64,000 nt of DNA from CAYPHA01 sp964410215. Its GTDB lineage: Bacteria; Calditrichota; Calditrichia; Calditrichales; CAYPHA01. Positions 44,084 through 51,923 of the stretch are shown one piece after another. Position 1 is the first letter of the stretch; each line of letters opens with the position of its first letter. Both the position numbers and the translations under genes were made by a program. The stretch is taken from positions 10,773 to 74,772 of the forward strand of contig CAYPHA010000015.1 in the NCBI GenBank assembly GCA_964410215.1, read 5' to 3'. The notes under the pieces were generated by a model, which worked only from the letters and a program-made list of their open reading frames with translations, was not told the DNA's origin and did not search any database.

Positions 44084-46108
44084 TTAGTCCTGCGGGAGGA
44101 AGATCCGAACCCGTGTGCCGTTGTTCACAGAGGAATCTTTCTCGTACGGACTTTCAATCTGCAGCTTTCCGCCATGGGCGGAAATGATTTTTTCCACGAT
44201 GCTGAGGCCGAGCCCGGAGCCTTTTTCTTTCGTTGTAAAATACAAATCGAATATTTTTTCCTGAATTTCTTCGAGGATGCCGCTGCCTTCGTCTTCAATG
44301 CTGAGGATCATCCAGCCATCGTTTTCCGATGCATTTACCAGAATAACAGAACCTTCGGTCGAAGCTTCCACGGCGTTTTTGAGTATATTTATAAGAACCT
44401 GATTCATCTGATCGCGGTCCACTCTGACAACCGATTCGCTGAGGGTGCCGGTTTTAATGTGTATGCTTTTTTCTTCACAAAGCGATGAGAGCAGAGGCAG
44501 TGCATTCTGAATCAGGGAAGCCGCCGGGACGGTTTCCGGTTTCAGCTCAGGGGTTCGCGCATAGGAGAGAAAGGATTCAATGATATCATTTATCCGGGCG
44601 GTTTCCATGCGGATAGACCGGGTCATCTCATCGAATTCCCTGTTCTCGATCTCCGGACGGTATTCTTTGCCGATGCGCTGGGCCAGAACACCGATGCCGT
44701 TGAGCGGGTTCCTGATTTCATGGGCCACCCGCGAAGCCAGGTTCCCCATGGCCACCAGTTTGCTGCGCCGGCGTCGCAAGGTTTCCAGTTCTTTCCGGCT
44801 GGTATAATCCTTTATCATCACAATATAAATAAGATTTTCTTCGTTCTGTTCCGTATAAGGATAGGCATTTGCACTTAAAAGAAGGTGATGGTTGTTTCCC
44901 TTATATGACCGTTCCATAGGCACATCCTGCATCCGTTGAAAATTACGGATTTTATGCAGGATCTCCTCACTGAACACAGTGCTGATAGCGTCAATGCTTT
45001 TTATCGTCTCGTTCTCCCTGAGGCCCAGCAGGGCCAGGGCGGCCTGGTTTATGGTTCGAATTGTCCTGTTTTCATCGGTAACAATAACGCCTTCATCCAT
45101 CCTGTCAATAACCGCGCTGCTGAAGGTCTGCACTTCGCGGAATTTTCTCTGTAGCAGTGTCAGGCTTTGTCGTTTTAGGGCGTAAATGGACAGGATAGCC
45201 AGCATCCCGAAAATAAACAGGCTGTAATAGATAAAACGCTGAACCTGTGCGGCCTGCAGGTGCTCAAGCTGCTGTGTTGAAAGACCGATACGGGCGGTTA
45301 ATCCCTCCGGATTCTGATGAATATATTCAAAGATGTCATTTCCGCCGGACACATACAGGTGCCAGGCTGAGAGGCCTGCTTCGGGCGCTTCCAGAGGCGG
45401 GAGCTGATTCGGTTCCAACAGACCGCTGTGTGCGACCACGCGTTGTCCTGAGCTGAGATGCAGGTACAGGATCGTCGGGTTTTGAACGATCTGGTCGACC
45501 CAGTTACGGATACCAAGCAGCCGCCTGTGCTGTCCCGGTGGTGTGCTGTGGGGAAAGATAACAATGAACCCGCGGTTATATAACCTTCGCACGATTACGG
45601 CCTGATCGATACCAGGGGGTGCGCCCGGTTTTAGCGGCATGGCAAAGTATTCGGAATCCCGCAGTTCAAGTTCGCTGCGGATCTGTCGGACGAACGCTTC
45701 CCTGTCAGGAATAAACCGGGGGAAGCTTTCCGGTTTTTCAAGACGAAGGTCGGAATCAAAAAACAGAATATCCCTTACAGGGCCGAAGCCCCGCATGCGT
45801 CTGTTGCGTCCGTGCCGGCTGTAATTCAGACTGTCCAGTTGCCTGAAATAGCGGCCAAGATCAGCGATGCGGTTTTCCATGGCCCGTTCCAGTTGCTGGT
45901 CGGAGGCGAGTATGGCGCCGCCGCTGTGTATGATCGTTTTTGTCAGGATGTCTCCCTGGCTGCGCCACAATTCCATCAGGTCTTTTTTCTGTTCCTGGTA
46001 GTCGAAAAAGGATGAAACAAAAATAAACACAGCCAGGGCGGCAATCAGCAGAAAGCCCCAGACGGTTATGCCTGAAAAAAACGAACGCGCGGACTTAAAA
46101 CGTTGCAT
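44084..46108 (-). CDS. Membrane sensor histidine kinase (NtrB/ZraS-like)
   Basis: 674 aa from the ATG at 46108, which has AGGA 5 bases ahead; a GTG at 46123 is less likely. Two membrane helices (about 14-36 and 298-318) enclose a periplasmic sensor domain of some 260 residues with no recognised ligand site. A PAS domain follows (DRMDEGVIVTDENRTIRTIN), then HisKA with the H box ASRVAHEIRNPLNGI, and HATPase with N box INILKNAVEAS, DEGSGI and GSGLGLSIVEKI. It should phosphorylate the regulator encoded next to it. Confidence 0.93.
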   Translation of the reverse strand: MQRFKSARSFFSGITVWGFLLIAALAVFIFVSSFFDYQEQKKDLMELWRSQGDILTKTIIHSGGAILASDQQLERAMENRIADLGRYFRQLDSLNYSRHGRNRRMRGFGPVRDILFFDSDLRLEKPESFPRFIPDREAFVRQIRSELELRDSEYFAMPLKPGAPPGIDQAVIVRRLYNRGFIVIFPHSTPPGQHRRLLGIRNWVDQIVQNPTILYLHLSSGQRVVAHSGLLEPNQLPPLEAPEAGLSAWHLYVSGGNDIFEYIHQNPEGLTARIGLSTQQLEHLQAAQVQRFIYYSLFIFGMLAILSIYALKRQSLTLLQRKFREVQTFSSAVIDRMDEGVIVTDENRTIRTINQAALALLGLRENETIKSIDAISTVFSEEILHKIRNFQRMQDVPMERSYKGNNHHLLLSANAYPYTEQNEENLIYIVMIKDYTSRKELETLRRRRSKLVAMGNLASRVAHEIRNPLNGIGVLAQRIGKEYRPEIENREFDEMTRSIRMETARINDIIESFLSYARTPELKPETVPAASLIQNALPLLSSLCEEKSIHIKTGTLSESVVRVDRDQMNQVLINILKNAVEASTEGSVILVNASENDGWMILSIEDEGSGILEEIQEKIFDLYFTTKEKGSGLGLSIVEKIISAHGGKLQIESPYEKDSSVNNGTRVRIFLPQD

Positions 46109-46255
46109 GGTGTTCCTAATCACTTATATCAGATAAAACTAAAGGCAGGAAGGATCCATTGCAATAATTATTCCATCTTGGAATGTAACGATCTGTATTG
46201 TAACTTAGATAAACAGTGTGATTCAACAGGCAATCCCGAATACGGAGGTAAGTTT

Positions 46256-48112
46256 ATGACTCGTCATTTGAGAAACATTTTAGTAAGCGGTCTTCTATTC
46301 ATTTTGTCTTCCTGTGCTTCCGAAGGTTCGTTCCGTTTTGCTGTTTTCAGCGACATCCATATTATGGAGGGGACAAACGCGGCAGCGGACCTCAGCCTGG
46401 CTGTGCAGGATGCCAACAGCCAGGATCTGGATTTTGTCCTGGTCAGCGGTGATATAACGGATATGAATATTGGTGATAACCTTCAGGTGGCCAGGCAGAT
46501 ACTCGATAGTCTGGCGTGTCCATATTATATCATCCCCGGGAACCATGATACCAAGTGGTCCGGAAGCGCCGGTTACAATTTTACACTGCTTTGGGGAGCG
46601 GATAAGTTTTCATTCGATCATGATGGTTACCGCTTTATCGGATTCCATCAGGGACCGGTTTTACGGATGGACGACGGACACGTGACGATTCAGGATCTGA
46701 AATGGCTTGAAAAAGAGCTGGAGCATCTGGAAACACCGGATCAGCCGGTCATATTGGTGATGCATTACTCACTGGATAATTCCGTAGATAACTGGTATCA
46801 GGTCGCTGATCTTATTGAACCCTATAATATTGAATTAATTATCCACGGGCACGGGCACCGAAACCGTCTGACTTCATATGAAGGGATTCCCGCCGTAATG
46901 GTCCGGTCAACATTACGTGGAAGGGACGCACGGGGCGGATATAATATCGCGGAAGTTACCGGAGACAGTATCCTGTTTCATGAACGCATTCCCGGCGTTG
47001 AAACGAAGGCACCATGGTGTCGTATGGCGTTTGACGGCAGCAGTTCGGTTACTGCAGATTCAAAAAACGATAATCGTCCGGATTACGCTATAAATGACAA
47101 ATACGATGGCGTAAGCGTTACATGGAGACAATTTACCGGTTATTCGATGACGGCATCGCCGGAAACTTTTGACGGTATGGTCTATACCGGAGATTTCAGC
47201 GGCACGCTGCGAAGTCTGAATGTGAAGGATGGAACCGAAAACTGGTCTTATAAGTGCGGAGGCCCGATCATGGCCACACCGGCCGTCAGTGAAAAAATGG
47301 TTGTTTTTACATCGGCCGACAGCTCCGTTTACGCACTGGACAGGAAGACCGGTAAACGGGTATGGCGTCATACTACCGGCGCCCCGAATCTGGCTGTTCC
47401 TGTTATTCAGGGAAATACGGTTTTTGTTGGCGGAAGTGACCATACATTCCGGGCGGTGGATCTCACTACAGGAAAACCGGTCTGGGCGTATACCGACGTC
47501 GAAGGCTATGTTGAAACCCGGCCACTGGTATATAACGGCTCCGTTATTTTTGGGGCCTGGGATGAATCCCTGTATGCCCTGGACATCCGGAATGGAGCGC
47601 TCTTGTGGAAATGGCAGGACGGCCGCCCGGGCAAACTCTACTCGCCGGCGGCCTGCTGGCCGGTCGCGGCTGACGGCGTCGTATATGTTGTCGCACCTGA
47701 CCGCGTTCTGACGGCTATCGATCATCAATCCGGCAAAACGCTGTGGCGATCCAAACGGCATCAGGTGCGGGAGACCATCGGAATTTCTGCAGACAGGAAA
47801 CGGGTGTATGCGCGTTGTATGCGGGATACGGTATTCGCTGTTTCGACCAGCAGCCGGGATTACCGGGAAATATGGGTGGAAAACTATGAATACGGCTATG
47901 ATATCGCCCCCTCCATGCCCGTCGAATGCGACGGTACCCTGTTTTTTGGTACCAAGAACGGCCTGATCGTCGCTTCCGACGCGCGAACAGGTCGGTTGAA
48001 ATGGAAATACAAACTGGGCAATGCCCTGATCAACACGGTTAAACCGCTGGATGACAGGAACGTCATTGTGGCAAACATGGACGGTATTGTTGTCCGTCTG
48101 ACCGGATTTTAA
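46256..48112 (+). CDS. Lipoprotein with calcineurin-like phosphoesterase and PQQ-type beta-propeller
   Basis: 618 aa from the ATG at 46256 (GGAGG 8 bases ahead). Lipoprotein signal with LFILSSCAS. The phosphoesterase domain has all metal motifs: AVFSDIHIME, LVSGDITDM, IPGNHDTKW, VMHYS and IHGHGHRN. From about 325, repeats such as LYALDIRNGALLWKWQDG, VYALDRKTGKRVWRHTTG and LIVASDARTGRLKWKYKLG form a PQQ-like propeller. The fusion suggests an extracytoplasmic phosphodiesterase or phosphatase with a binding propeller. Substrate unknown. Divergent from the kinase gene. Confidence 0.88.
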   Translation: MTRHLRNILVSGLLFILSSCASEGSFRFAVFSDIHIMEGTNAAADLSLAVQDANSQDLDFVLVSGDITDMNIGDNLQVARQILDSLACPYYIIPGNHDTKWSGSAGYNFTLLWGADKFSFDHDGYRFIGFHQGPVLRMDDGHVTIQDLKWLEKELEHLETPDQPVILVMHYSLDNSVDNWYQVADLIEPYNIELIIHGHGHRNRLTSYEGIPAVMVRSTLRGRDARGGYNIAEVTGDSILFHERIPGVETKAPWCRMAFDGSSSVTADSKNDNRPDYAINDKYDGVSVTWRQFTGYSMTASPETFDGMVYTGDFSGTLRSLNVKDGTENWSYKCGGPIMATPAVSEKMVVFTSADSSVYALDRKTGKRVWRHTTGAPNLAVPVIQGNTVFVGGSDHTFRAVDLTTGKPVWAYTDVEGYVETRPLVYNGSVIFGAWDESLYALDIRNGALLWKWQDGRPGKLYSPAACWPVAADGVVYVVAPDRVLTAIDHQSGKTLWRSKRHQVRETIGISADRKRVYARCMRDTVFAVSTSSRDYREIWVENYEYGYDIAPSMPVECDGTLFFGTKNGLIVASDARTGRLKWKYKLGNALINTVKPLDDRNVIVANMDGIVVRLTGF

Positions 48113-48191
48113 ATTATTTGAGAAGATGGTTTGTTCGTTACACTTTAAACGGATAAAAAACCAAACGCATATAATAAAACAGGAGTGAGAT

Positions 48192-49382
48192 ATGGCAGCA
48201 AAGATTGAAAAAAAAGAACTGGAGACCTGGGCTGACTATCTGTTGGACTATTCTCTGGGCGGTGTGCAGAAAGATGATGTAATCATGGTAAAAGGGGAGC
48301 ATATTACCTGGCCTTTAATGTCGGTTTTGCAGGATAAAATCTTTGCAGCAGGGGGCATTGCGGATATCAACCTGGTTCCGCCTGATAACGATCGCGGTAA
48401 AGTCTGGGGAGCCTCCATGGCTCGTCACGGAAGCCTGGCACAGATACAAAGGGTACCGGCCTGGCATAAAGAACGCTATGAGGCGATGACGAAGTATATC
48501 GAAATTTTGGGCGCTGAGAACCCTGCATTTTATGCCGAAGTCCCGGATGAAACAGGGCAGGCCATCATGCGCGCTGATGAGCCGTATAAATCGATCCGGT
48601 TATTCAAACCATGGGTTCTGACCCTTTTCCCGACGCAGGGATTTGCCGATCTCGAAGGTATGTCACTGGAAGAGTACACCCGTGTCGTTGTGAATGCCTC
48701 CATGGTTGACCCGCGTTTACTCGATGAGCTTGAAGATGACATTTACCGCGTACTGAATAAAGGAAATACCATCCGAATCATTACTAAAAATCCGGAGAAG
48801 GATCAGAGACTGGAGCTTTCCATGAATATCGCTGACCGCTATGTCGTCAAATGCACAGGTAAACGAAATTTTCCCGATGGAGAGGTCTTTACCAGCCCGA
48901 ATTCCGATACGGTCGAGGGGGAAATTTTCGTCGATCTTCCGGTTGCCTATGGCGGAACAACCATACAGGGGATTTATCTGAGGTTTGAAAAAGGAAAAAT
49001 TACCGACTATGCAGCGCTGCAGGGGTATGAAAGCCTGAAAAAAATAATTGAAACCGATGAAGGATCCCACCGGCTCGGAGAGGTGGCACTCGGAATGAAC
49101 ACCGGAATTGAAAAAGTACTGAAACATCCGCTTTTTGTTGAAAAGGTGGGCGGAACGCTTCACATCGCCATCGGTGCGAGCTATCCGGAATGTTATACGG
49201 AAGATGCCAATTCAGAAGCGGGCAAGAAAGAACTGGATGATTATTTCCGTCAGGGAAAACTCAACCGTTCGGCCCAGCATGTGGATATCGTAACGGATTT
49301 CAGACCCGGAGGCGCCGGAGAGGCGGTTTATATCGATGATGTGAAACTGGAAATAAAAAATAATATCTGGGTCACCGGCTGA
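48192..49382 (+). CDS. Aminopeptidase of the M29 family
   Basis: 396 aa. M29 metal-ligand regions are present: NFPDGEVFTSPNSDTVEG, EGSHRLGEVALGMNTG, a His-rich TLHIAIGASYPE and QHVDIVTDF. These cytosolic enzymes (AmpS, PepS, aminopeptidase T) release N-terminal residues and use two Co or Zn ions. The length is typical (about 400 aa). AGGAG lies ahead of the ATG. It ends at a terminator shared with convergent trxB. Confidence 0.88.
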   Translation: MAAKIEKKELETWADYLLDYSLGGVQKDDVIMVKGEHITWPLMSVLQDKIFAAGGIADINLVPPDNDRGKVWGASMARHGSLAQIQRVPAWHKERYEAMTKYIEILGAENPAFYAEVPDETGQAIMRADEPYKSIRLFKPWVLTLFPTQGFADLEGMSLEEYTRVVVNASMVDPRLLDELEDDIYRVLNKGNTIRIITKNPEKDQRLELSMNIADRYVVKCTGKRNFPDGEVFTSPNSDTVEGEIFVDLPVAYGGTTIQGIYLRFEKGKITDYAALQGYESLKKIIETDEGSHRLGEVALGMNTGIEKVLKHPLFVEKVGGTLHIAIGASYPECYTEDANSEAGKKELDDYFRQGKLNRSAQHVDIVTDFRPGGAGEAVYIDDVKLEIKNNIWVTG

Positions 49383-49403
49383 GGCTCTTCAGGAGTAAAA
49401 TAA

Positions 49404-49428
49404 AAAACGGCGGGCATACCGCCGTTTT
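49404..49428. terminator. Bidirectional terminator between the M29 peptidase gene and trxB
   Basis: Hairpin AAAACGGCGG-GCATA-CCGCCGTTTT lying between convergent genes, with A tract before and T tract after, suited to both directions. Confidence 0.85.
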
Positions 49429-49429
49429 G

Positions 49430-50356
49430 TTAGCTTTCCAGAAAATGCTCGGAATCGAGGGCTGCCATGCAGCCGGAACCGGCAGCGGTAATGGCCTGTC
49501 TGTAAATTTTGTCCTGAACGTCGCCACAGGCAAAAACGCCGGGAATATCCGTGCGGGTTGAATCAGGTTCCGTAAGGATATAACCGCTTTCATCCATCTT
49601 GATCTGACCTTCAAAAATCTGTGTATTCGGAATATGCCCGATGGCCATGAAGATGCCGTCGGTTTTCATTTCGCTGATTTCTCCGGTAGCCGTATCTTTG
49701 AGTTTTACCCCGGTTACAAAATCGTCGCCTATAATATCTTCAATGACTTTATTCAGGGCAAATTCGATCTTGGGATTATCCTGTGCCTTTTTTATCATGA
49801 TTTTTGATGCCCGGAATTCAGAGCGTCTGTGAACGACGGTGACTTTTTTAGCGAATTTGGTCAGGAAGGTTGCTTCTTCCATGGCGGAATCCCCGCCACC
49901 AACCACCAGGATCTCCTTATCGCGGAAGAAAAATCCGTCACAGGTGGCACAGGCTGATACGCCTTTACCCATCAATCGCTTTTCCGATTCCAGGCCGAGA
50001 AGACGGGCCGAAGCGCCGGTGGCAATAATAACGGAATCCGCCGTGTAGGTTGTTCCCTCACTCTCGATGACAAAGGGGCGTTTTGATAAATCAACAGATG
50101 TTGCGGCTTTAAACTGTACTTCTGCATTAAAGCGCTGCGCCTGGGCACGCATCTCTTCCATTAATTTCGGTCCCATGATGCCGTCCTGGAAACCGGGATA
50201 GTTATCAACTTCGGTGGTAATGGTCAGCTGACCGCCCGGCTGGTTCCCTTCCAGAATGAGCGGTTTCAGGTCCGCCCGCGCAGAATAAATGGCAGCAGTT
50301 AAACCTGCGGGCCCTGATCCGATGATCACGACTTTGTAATGGTTGTTTTCGGACAT
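49430..50356 (-). CDS. trxB: Thioredoxin reductase
   Basis: 308 aa. FAD motif VIIGSGPAGLTAAIYSARA at the start, redox pair in SACATCDGFFF, NADPH motif VVGGGDSAMEEATFL and the C-terminal FACGDVQDKIYRQAITAA. It reduces thioredoxin (trxA is at 58101) with NADPH. CATC is the standard low-Mr active site and no Sec codon is involved. GGAGG precedes the ATG. Confidence 0.96.
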   Translation of the reverse strand: MSENNHYKVVIIGSGPAGLTAAIYSARADLKPLILEGNQPGGQLTITTEVDNYPGFQDGIMGPKLMEEMRAQAQRFNAEVQFKAATSVDLSKRPFVIESEGTTYTADSVIIATGASARLLGLESEKRLMGKGVSACATCDGFFFRDKEILVVGGGDSAMEEATFLTKFAKKVTVVHRRSEFRASKIMIKKAQDNPKIEFALNKVIEDIIGDDFVTGVKLKDTATGEISEMKTDGIFMAIGHIPNTQIFEGQIKMDESGYILTEPDSTRTDIPGVFACGDVQDKIYRQAITAAGSGCMAALDSEHFLES

Positions 50357-50583
50357 CTATTGTTCCTCCGGTTACTCTTTCTTAAAACAGAAATTTAATG
50401 GTTCAAATCTTAAAATTCTATAAATTTTTTCTATCAGAGTTTTGATGCCCTTATATCCAAATAGTTACAATTTCTATCCGGTCTTAATTAAATGTCTGTA
50501 ATTAACGTACGAACCTTGCACTATTTGGATCATTGTGCGCATATTAACCGTATAATTAATTGCAGACATATAAGGAGAGTAGT

Positions 50584-51441
50584 ATGGCCATAGTGCGCTA
50601 CCTGCTGCTGGTTTTTCTGATAGTTTTCGGCTGTCAAGACGATAAAACGACGCTTCAGCCGGGAAATGGATTTATATCATTGTCGCCCCATATTACAGAA
50701 ATTGTTTATGCAATCGGAGGGGAGGACCACCTGGCCGGAATCACCGATTTCTGTGATTATCCGCCTGTAACGGCAGAAAAGGCCCGCATCGGCGGACTCC
50801 TGAACCCGAATATCGAGAAAATTATTTCATTGAAACCAGCATTTCTGATCGGATTACCTTCGCACCGGGATCTGGCTGTAAAATTATCACCGTATGGGCT
50901 GGATATCCATATGTTGCCCAATGAAACCATTGAAGATGTCCTGCTTACGATTGATTCGGTCGGCGTGTTGACGGGCAGGCGGCAAGCGGCCGCAGAACTA
51001 ACCACCCGGTTGCGGGAATCCCTGTATCCCGCAGCGCAGAAGCCGCACGATGCACCCCGGGCTATGCTGGTGATCGGCCGCACGGACGGAACACCCCGGA
51101 ATATTACAGTTGCCGGTCCGGGAACCTTTATTCATGAAATCTGGGAAAGAGCCGGCGGCAGAAACCTGTTCGCGGATCTGTCCACACGATACAGCATTGT
51201 AAGTCGCGAAGCCATACTGACACGAAACCCGGAAGTGATCCTGGAATTCAGACCGCTGCCGGATGCTTCCGAAGAACAGGTGGCCCTGATAAAATCAGAA
51301 TGGAATACGCTGGGTGCGCTGGAAGCTGTAAAAAAGGGAAATATTTTTATTCTGACGAACCGGGCATACCTGATTCCAGGTCCCCGGATGTCGTTGCTGA
51401 ATCGTGAATGTATCAAAATCATCGGAGGTTTAAAGCGATAA
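50584..51441 (+). CDS. btuF: BtuF-like cobalamin/iron-binding lipoprotein
   Basis: 285 aa from the ATG at 50584, with AAGGAG 6 bases upstream. Lipobox FLIVFGCQDD. The periplasmic-binding fold of class III shows ISLSPHITEIVYAIGGEDHL, NPNIEKIISLKPAFLIG and the end segment ILTNRAYLIPGPRMSLLN. It would pass cobalamin (or a siderophore) to BtuC-type permeases; the closest candidates are at 25281 and 55144. It lies 468 bases before the B12-dependent reductase genes. Confidence 0.82.
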   Translation: MAIVRYLLLVFLIVFGCQDDKTTLQPGNGFISLSPHITEIVYAIGGEDHLAGITDFCDYPPVTAEKARIGGLLNPNIEKIISLKPAFLIGLPSHRDLAVKLSPYGLDIHMLPNETIEDVLLTIDSVGVLTGRRQAAAELTTRLRESLYPAAQKPHDAPRAMLVIGRTDGTPRNITVAGPGTFIHEIWERAGGRNLFADLSTRYSIVSREAILTRNPEVILEFRPLPDASEEQVALIKSEWNTLGALEAVKKGNIFILTNRAYLIPGPRMSLLNRECIKIIGGLKR

Positions 51442-51923
51442 TTTCCCCGGAATTTTTAAGATAAAACGGTTGTTTAAAAGGATGGTTTTATTCGTTTGTG
51501 GCTGTCTCACTTTTTAGTGTAAATACAATACGAACTGATTCAGGTGGGCATCCGGTTGCAGGGATAGCGTCAGGCCTTGCCGGGACAGTAATTACAGTGC
51601 GTTTACCCGTGATCAGAAGTGTTCGGGGATACATGGGAGGCGGATGGTCCGGAGGCAATGTTAGTAAAATGTTAATTTTTATAAACATTTGATATTTATA
51701 TGTTTATGATGTAAAAAAATGAAAAATGCTTAAATTTTTATTTTCCAAAGGCGGTCAAATTACTTATATTAAAATCCAGCGATCAGACTAAATCTTACCT
51801 GAAATTTTTATTGATATTTATACCCTAATTAAATTTTAGGTAGTGGTTTTTTTTGTGTTTTTTTCAGCAACAACAAACGTAATTTCGCATTCATATTCAA
51901 TATAATCTTTGGAGCGATACCCA
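51442..51923. other. Spacer before nrdJ with no confident gene
   Basis: About 480 bases. The first half is GC-normal and carries short frames on both strands (51498-51692 plus, 51488-51688 minus) without recognisable domains or good ribosome sites. The second half is very A+T-rich and should hold the nrdJ promoter. I looked for a cobalamin riboswitch B12 box and an NrdR box pair and saw neither. Confidence 0.5.

Noticed and set aside
50357..50583. Cobalamin riboswitch ahead of the BtuF-like gene
   Set aside because: No B12 box or matching stem pattern could be found here, nor ahead of nrdJa or metH.
51488..51692. Short overlapping frames on both strands before nrdJa
   Set aside because: No domain, no good ribosome site, and both strands open over the same bases; perhaps a gene remnant but not supportable.
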